Positions 33,487 to 40,581 of a stretch of 64,000 bases of DNA are shown here, piece after piece. This stretch comes from Streptomyces luteogriseus. GTDB taxonomy: Bacteria > Actinomycetota > Actinomycetes > Streptomycetales > Streptomycetaceae. Position 1 is the first letter of the stretch, and each line of letters opens with the position of its first letter. Under the pieces are notes generated by a model. That model made no database searches and was not told where the DNA came from. It worked only from the letters and a program-made list of their open reading frames with translations. The position numbers and the translations under genes were made by a program. The stretch lies in NCBI RefSeq assembly GCF_014205055.1, contig NZ_JACHMS010000001.1, positions 6,138,001-6,202,000 of the forward strand, in the 5' to 3' direction.

Positions 33487-34263
33487 ATGGACCGGAACAT
33501 ACGCACCGTCGACGACGTACTCGCCCTGCTCGACGGGCTGTTCGCACCCGAGGCCGATCGGTGGACGGGCCGCGGTGCCGACTGGTGGGACGGCTTCTAC
33601 GCCGACCGCTCGCGGACGGTGCCGTTCTTCGTGGCGAAACCGGACGAAAGCCTGGTGGCCGCCGTGGAGCGGGGCCCGGCCGGCGGGGGACGGGCGCTCG
33701 ACCTCGGGTGCGGACCCGGGCGCAACGCGCTGTATCTGGCCGCGCGCGGCTTCGAGGTCGATGCGGTCGACCTGTCCTCGGCAGCCGTCGACTGGGCCCG
33801 GGAACGCGCCCGTGAGGCGGGGGCCGAGGACGTACGGTTCCATCACGGGGACGCCTTCGCGCTCGCCGGCGGGGTACTCACCGGACCGTACGACCTCGTC
33901 TACGACTCCGGCTGCTTCCACCATCTCCCTCCGCACCGCCGGGTCAGCTACCTCGCCCTGCTGGAACGACTCCTGGCGCCCGGCGGCCTGTTCGGCCTCA
34001 CCTGCTTCGCCGCCGGGGACGGAGGGATGGGGTCGGAGCTGTCCGACGGTGACTTCTACCGTGAGGGGACGGGCCTGCGGGGCGGACTCGCCTACACGCC
34101 CGAGGCGTTGCGTGGGATCTTCTCCGGCCTGACCGAGCTCGGACTGCGGCGGATGCGCGACGAGCCGGAGGACTCGGAGTACTTCGGCGAGTCCTTCCTG
34201 TGGACCGCGTTGTTCCGGCGGGCGCAGGGCTCAGAGCCGGCCCTGGCGGCGGGCCTCGCGTAG
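33487..34263 (+). CDS. class I SAM-dependent methyltransferase
   Basis: The 258-residue enzyme has RALDLGCGPGRNALYLAARG (motif I, about residue 71), VDAVDLSSAAVDWARERA (motif II) and YDLVYDSGCFHHLPPHRRVS (post-motif with a characteristic HHLPPH), which is typical of small-molecule and tellurite/thiopurine-type methyltransferases. ATG 33487 follows GGAAGGGGG. Its last 33 bp overlap tail-to-tail with the response-regulator gene. Cytosolic; substrate unknown. Confidence 0.85.
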   Translation: MDRNIRTVDDVLALLDGLFAPEADRWTGRGADWWDGFYADRSRTVPFFVAKPDESLVAAVERGPAGGGRALDLGCGPGRNALYLAARGFEVDAVDLSSAAVDWARERAREAGAEDVRFHHGDAFALAGGVLTGPYDLVYDSGCFHHLPPHRRVSYLALLERLLAPGGLFGLTCFAAGDGGMGSELSDGDFYREGTGLRGGLAYTPEALRGIFSGLTELGLRRMRDEPEDSEYFGESFLWTALFRRAQGSEPALAAGLA

Positions 34264-34701
34264 GGCCTCCATGCGGTTGCGGGTGCCCGTCTTGCCGATC
34301 GCGGAGGAGAGGTAGTTGCGGACCGTGGACTCCGACAGGTGGAGTCGGGCGGCGATGTCGGCGACCGTCGCGCCGTCCGCGGAGGCCTTGAGCGCGTCGC
34401 TCTCACGGGCCGTGAGGGGGTTGGGGCCCGCGCTGCCGAACGTCGTGAGGATCAGCACCCGGCATCCGGGGACCCGGACGCGCAGGTCGGCGGCGGCGTC
34501 CAGACCGCTCCTGCCCGGGAGTTCGATGTCGAGGAGGGCGACGTCCGGGAGGTGCGCGAGGGCCGCGTCCAGGATCGCGTCGCCCGCGGCCACCCGGGCG
34601 ACGACCTCGATGTCGTCCTCCATCCCCAGCAGCAGCGCCGGCGCACCGCGCATCATGCCCTGGTCCTCCGCGAGCAGGACACGGATGGGCTCCCCGGTCA
34701 C
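34231..34701 (-). CDS. NarL/LuxR-type response regulator with internal deletion
   Basis: The 156-residue protein starts at GTG 34701 with IRVLLAEDQGMMRGA (acidic pocket) and keeps the phosphoacceptor Asp in VALLDIELPGRSGLD and the VLILTTFG switch Thr. The chain then jumps straight to GPNPLTARESDALKA and an intact LuxR-type helix-turn-helix (VADIAARLHLSESTVRNYL). In full-length relatives (about 200 residues) about 45-60 more residues lie between these, including the conserved Lys and strand 5 of the receiver. Here they are missing without a frameshift. The start overlaps the pyruvyl transferase stop by 4 bp. Phosphorylation control is probably lost or altered. Confidence 0.85.
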   Translation of the reverse strand: MTGEPIRVLLAEDQGMMRGAPALLLGMEDDIEVVARVAAGDAILDAALAHLPDVALLDIELPGRSGLDAAADLRVRVPGCRVLILTTFGSAGPNPLTARESDALKASADGATVADIAARLHLSESTVRNYLSSAIGKTGTRNRMEALREARRQGRL

Positions 34702-35912
34702 GGGCCCGGGTCGGGGCGGGGCGGGTCGAGCAGCGAGGTCAGCGTCCGGATGAAGGACGACGCCGAATGGTCCGCGTGGTCGCGGATGCGCACCGCGACG
34801 GTCTCGGCGCCCCCGCCCTCCAGGAGCTGTACGAGCCGGTCGAGATCCTGCCCGTACCCCTCCTCGGTGGTCAGGTAGAAGTCCGTCGCGTCGTACGCCA
34901 TGTGGAAGACGTGCTTCTTCACATCGCTCAGCGTCAGATAGTCGTCGTGCGTCTTGGGGGTCGGCTCGGGCGCGCCCACGCACACCGCGGGGGTGCCGGC
35001 GCCCCAGGAGTTGACCGCCAGGTGGTACGTGTCGGTGACGACCAGCCGGTAGCGGGGCAGGACCCCGACCAGGTCGCCGACGGTGGGGTTCCCCGGGCGG
35101 GCCGCGATGTGGCTCACCGCCGGAGGGACCTCCCGGTCGAACCAGGGCAGCCACTCCAACGGGGCGCCCAGACGGTCGGACAGACCCTGGCAGAAGCCGG
35201 GCAGCCAGTCGGGGATCGGCGTCCGGGCCCCCAGGAAGACGCCGATCGCGCCGCCGTCGGGGACCGACCGGGACCACTCGGTGGCCGGAAGGTGGCCGAG
35301 GTCGCCGGGGCGGGAGAGCAGCGCCGCGTCCGAACCGAAGTGGTCGGTCGTACGGTCCCGGCGCAGATGCGCGATCTTCGCCGCCGAGAGCGGATCCCGC
35401 ACCCACATCCGGTGGCTGCGGGTCACCAGGCGGGAGAACAGCGGGCCGTACTCCTTGTCCTCGTAGTCGGACTGCGTGTTGTGCAGGATCGTCCCGCCGT
35501 AGCTGACGGTCCGCGCGAGGACCTCGTCCGGCTGGTCCGCGAACAGCAGGGCGCGGTTCAGCTGCGCCCGGGCGTCGTCCCGGTCCGCGGCGAAACCGAA
35601 GTCGAGCAGGCGGTTCGTCGCGTCCTGGGCCAGGTAGTGCCGGGTGTGCAGGAAGTCGCCCCAGAACACGACCGCGTCATGGTCCCGGAGCGTGTCGAGG
35701 TGCTCGGCCAGCGGGTGGAAGCGGAACGGGAACTCGGTGCCGCGCACACCGTCGCGCAGCGGCACGGTCTCCGGCGTGTGCAGCGTGTACCAGGTGGCGT
35801 CGAACCCGGTGTCCATCCGCCGGCGCAGGGACTCGAACGCCAAGTCCACGGTCAGCATGCCCGTGTTGCGGTACCCGATGTTCGGCGCGGTGATGACGGC
35901 GACGCGTCCCAT
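34698..35912 (-). CDS. polysaccharide pyruvyl transferase family protein
   Basis: The 404-residue protein has the family features: an N-terminal Rossmann-like GRVAVITAPNIGYRNTGML, a DAVVFWGDFLHTRHYL segment, RDPLSAAKIAHLRR and a late LVVTDTYHLAVNSWGAGTPAVC signature (conserved H and G). Such enzymes add ketal pyruvate to cell-surface glycans using phosphoenolpyruvate; some members are only structural relatives. It sits between a sensor kinase and its response regulator, on the same strand, 53 bp after the kinase and overlapping the regulator start by 4 bp. Normally these two genes are adjacent, so this is an insertion with perfect coupling. Confidence 0.8.
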   Translation of the reverse strand: MGRVAVITAPNIGYRNTGMLTVDLAFESLRRRMDTGFDATWYTLHTPETVPLRDGVRGTEFPFRFHPLAEHLDTLRDHDAVVFWGDFLHTRHYLAQDATNRLLDFGFAADRDDARAQLNRALLFADQPDEVLARTVSYGGTILHNTQSDYEDKEYGPLFSRLVTRSHRMWVRDPLSAAKIAHLRRDRTTDHFGSDAALLSRPGDLGHLPATEWSRSVPDGGAIGVFLGARTPIPDWLPGFCQGLSDRLGAPLEWLPWFDREVPPAVSHIAARPGNPTVGDLVGVLPRYRLVVTDTYHLAVNSWGAGTPAVCVGAPEPTPKTHDDYLTLSDVKKHVFHMAYDATDFYLTTEEGYGQDLDRLVQLLEGGGAETVAVRIRDHADHSASSFIRTLTSLLDPPRPDPGP

Positions 35913-35965
35913 GTGCTCCCGTTCCCCCGGCCGTTGTCGCCGGGTGTTCTACGTGGTCGCGCGGA

Positions 35966-36970
35966 TCACCGGCCAACGTACACGTCCGCGTCGCTGCGAA
36001 AACGTCCCGCCCCGGCAGGCCGGGCGTCCTCCGGGTCGAGCGGAAGCTCCGCCGTCACGTCGAAGCCGCCTCCCGTTCGCGCCCCCGCCGTCAGCGAGCC
36101 GCCCGCCGCCGCGAGGCGCTCCGTCAGCCCGGTGAGACCCGTGCCGGTGGAGGGGGCCGGGCCCGTGCCGTCGAGGCCCGCTGGACCCGTGCCGTCGAGG
36201 CCGGCTGGACCCGTGCCGTCGAGGCCGGCTGGACCCGTGCCGTCGAGGCCGGCTGGACCCGTGCCGTCGAGGCCGGCCGGACCAGGGCCGTCGGAGTCGG
36301 CCGGAGCTGTGCAGCCGCCGGCGACCACCGTGTCCCCGGTGCCCGCCCCGCCGCCGTCGTCGGCGACCGTCAGCCGCACCCGCTCCCCGCACCCCGACAG
36401 GGTGATCTCGCAGCGCTCCGCACCGCTGTGTCGTACGGCGTTGGTGACCGCCTCCCGGACCACCCAGCCCAGCAGCGCCTCCGTCTGCGGTCCGAGCGGA
36501 GGGCCGGAGCGGCTCACGACGAGCGTGACGCCCGCGGCCGTCAGGGCCGAGTGCGCCCGGTCGAGTTCCGTGGCGAGGCCGCCCTGCCGGTAGCCGGTCA
36601 CGGCCTCCCGGATCTCCGTCAGCGCCTGCCGGCCCACGGCCTCGATGTCAGTGATCTGGGCCAGCGCCGCGTCCAGATCGCGGCCGGCCAGCCGCCGGGC
36701 CGCCTCCGACTTCACGACGATCATCGACATCGTGTGCCCGAGCAGGTCGTGCAGGTCGCGGGAGAAGCGCAGCCGCTCCTTCTCGACCGCCCGGTGGGCC
36801 AGCTCCTCACGGGCGGCGCGCAGCTCGCGCACCGCCTCGGAGAGGCGCATGATCGCGGCCGTCACCATCGTCGAGATCCAGGTGGCGTACGCGATGTCGA
36901 GGCCGCCCCAGCCGTCGTGGAAACAGGCCACCGCACCCGCCAGCACCGCCACGGCCGTACCGGGCTCCAC
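35966..36970 (-). CDS. DesK-type sensor histidine kinase, N-terminally truncated, with ATP-lid repeat
   Basis: The 334-residue protein begins at GTG 36970, just after an in-frame stop (TAA about 24 bp upstream), with only one or two residual membrane segments. It retains HisKA_3 (FSRDLHDLLGHTMSMIVVKS, His about residue 95), an N box REAVTNAVRHSGAE, G1 box VADDGGGAGTG and G2 box GTGLTGLTERL. Between G1 and G2, in the ATP lid, six 24-bp units encode a GPAGLDGT tandem repeat. DesK-type kinases normally have four to six N-terminal membrane helices; most are missing here. Combined with the damaged regulator this suggests decay or rewiring. Confidence 0.82.
   Translation of the reverse strand: MEPGTAVAVLAGAVACFHDGWGGLDIAYATWISTMVTAAIMRLSEAVRELRAAREELAHRAVEKERLRFSRDLHDLLGHTMSMIVVKSEAARRLAGRDLDAALAQITDIEAVGRQALTEIREAVTGYRQGGLATELDRAHSALTAAGVTLVVSRSGPPLGPQTEALLGWVVREAVTNAVRHSGAERCEITLSGCGERVRLTVADDGGGAGTGDTVVAGGCTAPADSDGPGPAGLDGTGPAGLDGTGPAGLDGTGPAGLDGTGPAGLDGTGPAPSTGTGLTGLTERLAAAGGSLTAGARTGGGFDVTAELPLDPEDARPAGAGRFRSDADVYVGR
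36159..36302. repeat. six 24-bp tandem repeats inside the kinase gene
   Basis: Units start at 36159, 36183, 36207, 36231, 36255 and 36279; the middle four are almost identical (GGACCCGTGCCGTCGAGGCC plus four bases) and the edge units have diverged. In frame, each encodes GPAGLDGT. The array sits in the loop over the ATP site and its copy number is likely unstable. Confidence 0.92.
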
Positions 36971-37110
36971 GTGGTCATGGCAGCGACGTTACGGACCGGG
37001 CGGGGCCCGCGGCAGAGGCGGTTGTACGGACTCCGGCAGGACAAATGTCATCGCCGCACGGCGATCCGGCCCAGTGGATCGAGACCCGCGCACTGATCCG
37101 GCCCAGCGTA

Positions 37111-37127
37111 CCTGACACAGTGTCAGG
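37111..37127. promoter_or_regulatory. perfect 17-bp palindrome (CTGA-N7-TCAG class) before the MaoC operon
   Basis: CCTGACACAGTGTCAGG is a perfect inverted repeat around a central A. It has the same CTGA-N7-TCAG half-sites as the elements at 9697 and 26051. It is 154 bp before the MaoC start. Confidence 0.55.
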
Positions 37128-37173
37128 AGTCTTCACAAGTGCCGGGGCCTCGGCTATACAGAGGGCGCTGGAC

Positions 37174-37187
37174 TGGAACGCGTTTCA
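37174..37187. promoter_or_regulatory. KstR-type operator before the MaoC operon
   Basis: TGGAACGCGTTTCA is a perfect TNNAACNNGTTNNA match, 94 bp before the MaoC start and in the same spacer as the palindrome at 37111. Confidence 0.62.
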
Positions 37188-37280
37188 GTTCGCGTCCCCG
37201 GTCCGGCACCAGACGGCCTCGGTGCGGCCGACGGTGCGGACGGCCGTACCGAGGTCCTTCCTCCGGCGATCAGGAGCCCC

Positions 37281-38138
37281 ATGCCCATCGACGCAGCCAA
37301 GGCGCTCGCCGCCGGACCCCGGACCGGCGAGATCTCCTGGGACCACAGGGACGTGCAGCTCTACCACCTCGGCATCGGCGCGGGCAGCCCCGCCACCGAC
37401 CCCGACGAACTGCGCTACACCCTGGAGTCCCGGCTGCACGTCCTGCCGAGCTTCGCCACCGTCGCGGGAGGCGGAAAACCCGGCGTGACCAGCGGTCTGT
37501 CCATGCCCGGCATCGAGGTCGACCTGGCCCGCGTCCTGCACGGCGGCCAGAGCCTCGTCATCCACCGGCCCCTCCCGGCGACGGGCACCGCCACCGCGAC
37601 CAACCGGATCGCCGCCGTGTACGACAAGGGCACCGCGGCCGTCCTCGTGCTGCGCACCGACGTCGCCGACGCCGACGGCCCGCTGTGGACCAACGACGCC
37701 CAGATCTTCATCCGCGGCGAGGGCGGCTGGGGCGGCGACCGCGGCCCCTCCACCCGCCTCGAACCGCCCACCGGCGCACCCGACCGGACCGTCGAGCGGC
37801 CCGTCCGCGACGACCAGGCGCTGCTCTACCGCCTCTCCGGCGACTGGAACCCGCTGCACGCCGACCCGGAGTTCGCCAAGCTCGCCGGATTCGAGCGGCC
37901 CATCCTGCACGGCCTGTGCACCTACGGCATCACGCTCAAGGCGGTCGTCGACACGCTCCTCGGCGGGGACGTGACCCGGATGCGGTCCTACGCCACCCGG
38001 TTCGCCGGGGTCGTGTACCCGGGGGAGACCCTGCGGATCCGCATGTGGCACACGCCGGAGTCCACCCGGGTCGCCGTCGGCGCCGTCGAGCGGTCGGACG
38101 CGCCCGTCCTCGCCGACACCATCGTCGAACACACCTGA
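37281..38138 (+). CDS. MaoC-family 2-enoyl-CoA hydratase (Hsd4B/ChsH3-like)
   Basis: The 285-residue protein is a double hotdog hydratase: an N-terminal hotdog (ISWDHRDVQLYHLGIGAGSP, PSFATV) and a C-terminal MaoC domain with the catalytic motif YRLSGDWNPLHADPEFAKLAGF (about residues 177-200) followed by RPILHGLCTYG. It strongly recalls actinobacterial steroid side-chain hydratases such as Rhodococcus Hsd4B or Rv3389c, as I remember them. It hydrates the 2,3-double bond of enoyl-CoA in beta-oxidation. ATG 37281 follows CAGGAG. First gene of a three-gene operon with ADH and SDR, behind two operator candidates. Confidence 0.88.
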   Translation: MPIDAAKALAAGPRTGEISWDHRDVQLYHLGIGAGSPATDPDELRYTLESRLHVLPSFATVAGGGKPGVTSGLSMPGIEVDLARVLHGGQSLVIHRPLPATGTATATNRIAAVYDKGTAAVLVLRTDVADADGPLWTNDAQIFIRGEGGWGGDRGPSTRLEPPTGAPDRTVERPVRDDQALLYRLSGDWNPLHADPEFAKLAGFERPILHGLCTYGITLKAVVDTLLGGDVTRMRSYATRFAGVVYPGETLRIRMWHTPESTRVAVGAVERSDAPVLADTIVEHT

Positions 38139-38170
38139 GTCCAGAACGCCGTACGAGGGGAGCCCGCACC

Positions 38171-39247
38171 ATGCGCGCAGCCGTACTGCACGAGATCGGC
38201 CAGGACAAGCTGGAGGTCCTCGACGACGTCGAGGCGGTGGGGTTCGGACCCGGCAAGGTGCGGATCCGGGTGCGCGCCACGGGGCTGTGCCACTCGGACC
38301 TGTCCGCGATGGGCGGGGTGCTGCCGCAGCCCGCGCCGTTCGTGCCCGGGCACGAGGGGGCGGGCGAGATCGTCGAGGTCGGCGAGGGCGTGAGCCGTCT
38401 GAAGGCCGGTGACCGGGTCGTGGTCTGCTGGCTGCCCGCCTGCGGCGCCTGCCCCGCCTGCAAGCGCGGCCAGACCGAACTGTGCCTCGCCGGGTTCGTG
38501 AACGCGGGCACCCCCAACTTCAAGCGCCCCGGCGGGGACGTCTTCGGCTTCGCCGGCACCGGCACCTTTACCGAGGAGGTCGTCGTCGACGCCGGCTGCG
38601 CGGTGCCGATACCCGACGACGTGCCCTTCGACATCGCCGCCCTCATCGGCTGCGGGGTGACGACCGGGCTCGGCGCCGCGCTCAACACGGCCGACCTGGA
38701 GGCCGGTTCGTCGGTGGCGGTCATCGGCTGCGGGGGCGTCGGCATCTCCGTGATCCAGGGCGCCCGGCTCCGGGGCGCAGCGGAGATCGTCGCCGTCGAC
38801 CCGATCGAGTCCCGCCGGGAGTCCGCGCTCAAGTTCGGCGCCACCCGGGCGATAGCACCCGGTGAACTGCCCGACGCCAAACAGCGGATCACTGCCGGAG
38901 AGGGCTTCGACCACGTCTTCGAGGTCGTCGGCAAGTCGGCCACGGCACGCACCGCGTACGACAACACCCGGCGCGGCGGCACCCTCGTCGTGGTCGGCGC
39001 GGGCGCCATGGACGACTTCCTCCAGCTCAACATGTTCGAGTTGTTCTTCGACGAGAAGCGCATCCTGCCGTCCATGTACGGAGGCGGTGACGTGCTGCGC
39101 TCCTACGAACGCACCATCGCCCTGTGGCGGGCCGGCCGGATCGACCTGGCGGGCCTGATCACCCACCGGGTCCCGCTCGCCGACATCAACGAGGCCCTGG
39201 ACCAGATGCGCACCGGGACCGCCCTGCGCACGTGCATCGAGCTGTGA
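38171..39247 (+). CDS. zinc-dependent alcohol dehydrogenase
   Basis: The 358-residue protein is an MDR-family ADH with catalytic zinc ligands TGLCHSDLS (Cys about residue 38) and VPGHEGAGEIVEVGEGV (His/Glu), structural zinc cysteines in CGACPACKRGQTELC, and the NAD-binding SVAVIGCGGVGISVIQGARL with acidic VAVDP. Length and motifs are those of class III-like/NDMA-dependent actinobacterial ADHs. It lies 32 bp after the MaoC gene and 11 bp before the SDR gene, so presumably one transcript. It would oxidise a hydroxyl produced by hydration or side-chain hydroxylation. Confidence 0.9.
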   Translation: MRAAVLHEIGQDKLEVLDDVEAVGFGPGKVRIRVRATGLCHSDLSAMGGVLPQPAPFVPGHEGAGEIVEVGEGVSRLKAGDRVVVCWLPACGACPACKRGQTELCLAGFVNAGTPNFKRPGGDVFGFAGTGTFTEEVVVDAGCAVPIPDDVPFDIAALIGCGVTTGLGAALNTADLEAGSSVAVIGCGGVGISVIQGARLRGAAEIVAVDPIESRRESALKFGATRAIAPGELPDAKQRITAGEGFDHVFEVVGKSATARTAYDNTRRGGTLVVVGAGAMDDFLQLNMFELFFDEKRILPSMYGGGDVLRSYERTIALWRAGRIDLAGLITHRVPLADINEALDQMRTGTALRTCIEL

Positions 39248-39258
39248 GGACACCCGCC

Positions 39259-40200
39259 ATGCCGCTGCCGCTCCAAGGGCTGTCCGCGATCGTCACCGGC
39301 GCGGGCCGCGGGCTCGGCCGGGCCGAGGCGCTGGAACTCGCCCGGCTCGGCGCCTCCGTGGTCGTCAACGACTACGGACAGCCCGGCCGCGACGGCAGCG
39401 GCGAGGCGTCCGCGGGGCCCGCCGAGGAGGTCGCCGCCGAGATCCGGGCGACGGGCGGTACCGCGCTCGCGCACACCGGCGACGTCTCCGACTTCGCACA
39501 GGCCCGCACGCTCGTCGGCGCGGCCGTCGACGCCTTCGGCAGGCTCGACATCCTCGTCAACAACGCGGGCATCCTGCGCGACCGCATGGTGTTCTCCATG
39601 ACCGAGGAGGAGTGGGACTCCGTCCTGCGCGTGCACCTCAAGGGACACTTCAACACCACCCGGTTCGCCGCCGCGCACTGGCGGGAGCGGTCCAAGCGGG
39701 CCGGGGAGCCGGTGTTCGGGCGGATCGTGAACACCTCGTCGGAGGCGTTCCTCGCCGGTTCCGCAGGCCAGCCCAACTACGCCGCCGCCAAGGGCGGGAT
39801 CGTCGGTCTCACCACCTCCACCGCCCTCGCGCTCGGCCGGTACGGCGTCACGGCCAACGCCATCTGCCCCCGCGCCCGCACCCGGATGACCGAGGACGTC
39901 TTCGCGGGCATCGGGCAGCCCTCCGGCACCGGCCTCGACCCGCTCGCCCCCGAGCACGTCGCCCCCCTCGTCGGCTATCTGGCCTCACCCGCGGCCGCCC
40001 ACGTCAACGGGCAGCTCCTCGTGGTGCACGGCGGGATGGTCGCCGTCGTCGAACGGCCGCGGGTCGCAGCGAAGTTCGACAGCAAGCAGGACACCTTCAC
40101 CTACGAGGAGCTGGAGGCCGTCCTCGGGCCGTACTACGCGGACCGGCCGGCCGGGGAGACGTTCGCCGCGGCGGAGGTGCTGGGCCTGAAACGCGGATGA
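39259..40200 (+). CDS. short-chain dehydrogenase (Hsd4A/17-beta-HSD4-like)
   Basis: The 313-residue protein has the classical SDR motifs: GAGRGLGRAEA (cofactor, residue 14), an extended VVVNDYGQPGRDG segment with Asp that selects NAD, NNAGILRDRM, catalytic Ser-Tyr-Lys in IVNTSSEAFLAGSAGQPNYAAAK. This NDYG-type sequence is that of the SDR half of peroxisomal multifunctional enzyme type 2. With the MaoC hydratase it forms a complete hydratase/3-hydroxyacyl-CoA dehydrogenase pair. ATG 39259 follows GAGGA. Its last 18 bp are duplicated 39 bp later. Confidence 0.9.
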   Translation: MPLPLQGLSAIVTGAGRGLGRAEALELARLGASVVVNDYGQPGRDGSGEASAGPAEEVAAEIRATGGTALAHTGDVSDFAQARTLVGAAVDAFGRLDILVNNAGILRDRMVFSMTEEEWDSVLRVHLKGHFNTTRFAAAHWRERSKRAGEPVFGRIVNTSSEAFLAGSAGQPNYAAAKGGIVGLTTSTALALGRYGVTANAICPRARTRMTEDVFAGIGQPSGTGLDPLAPEHVAPLVGYLASPAAAHVNGQLLVVHGGMVAVVERPRVAAKFDSKQDTFTYEELEAVLGPYYADRPAGETFAAAEVLGLKRG

Positions 40201-40235
40201 GAGACACCGGGAACGGCGCTGGGCCTGAAACGCGG
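40179..40235. repeat. 18-bp duplication at the end of the SDR gene
   Basis: GCTGGGCCTGAAACGCGG at 40179-40196 covers the final SDR codons and is repeated exactly at 40218-40235, just after the stop. A short duplication event, with the second copy lying outside the frame. Confidence 0.85.
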
Positions 40236-40256
40236 GTGAGCGACTCCGAAAACACG

Positions 40257-40293
40257 GAACGGCCCTCCCCGCTTGTGGCGGGAAGGGCCGTTC
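40257..40293 (+). terminator. strong hairpin terminator between the SDR operon and a minus-strand small gene
   Basis: GAACGGCCCTCCCCGC (40257) pairs with GCGGGAAGGGCCGTTC (40278) with a single mismatch and a 5-base loop. Position suits both the plus-strand operon and the convergent small gene ending at 40317. Confidence 0.75.
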
Positions 40294-40316
40294 GCCGTCT
40301 GGTGACTGACGTGCCG

Positions 40317-40484
40317 TCAGGCCGCAGTCACGGCCTGCTCGGTCTGCGCCACCGGCTTGCGGTGGCGTCCGCGCGGAGCCGTCTCGCCGTCCTGCGTGGA
40401 GACCTCACCACGGTGCCGGCCGGCACCGGTGGAGGACTGCTGGACGTCGGCCGTACGCGGCTGGTTCGTGCTGGCGTCGCTCAT
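40317..40484 (-). CDS. small hydrophilic protein, 55 residues
   Basis: ATG 40484 to TGA 40317 encodes MSDASTNQPRTADVQQSSTG and so on, ending KPVAQTEQAVTAA. The product is hydrophilic, low in hydrophobic residues, and rich in Thr/Gln/Arg, with RHRG and RGRHRKP basic patches. It shows good codon bias and is followed by a strong terminator, but has only a weak GGGGTG ribosome site. I do not know a function; such small basic proteins are conserved in Streptomyces. Confidence 0.62.
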   Translation of the reverse strand: MSDASTNQPRTADVQQSSTGAGRHRGEVSTQDGETAPRGRHRKPVAQTEQAVTAA

Positions 40485-40581
40485 CGGATGGAATTCACCC
40501 CGTCAACATGATCTTTTTTACAGCCGGGTGAGTCTAACCGGCGCCCCTGACCTCGGATCCAGGCAGCCACGCCAACCGGCA

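Noticed and set aside
31735..33936. 733-codon frame antisense to the MFS gene
   Set aside because: High Arg/Gly/Gln/His composition typical of reverse-strand reading of GC-rich genes; the plus-strand frame is a clear 14-TM transporter.
36159..36302. 24-bp units considered as CRISPR repeats
   Set aside because: No spacers and units remain in frame in the kinase gene.
40306..40320. CTGA-N7-TCAG copy at the end of the small 55-residue gene
   Set aside because: It overlaps a stop codon and is not in a promoter, so may be chance.
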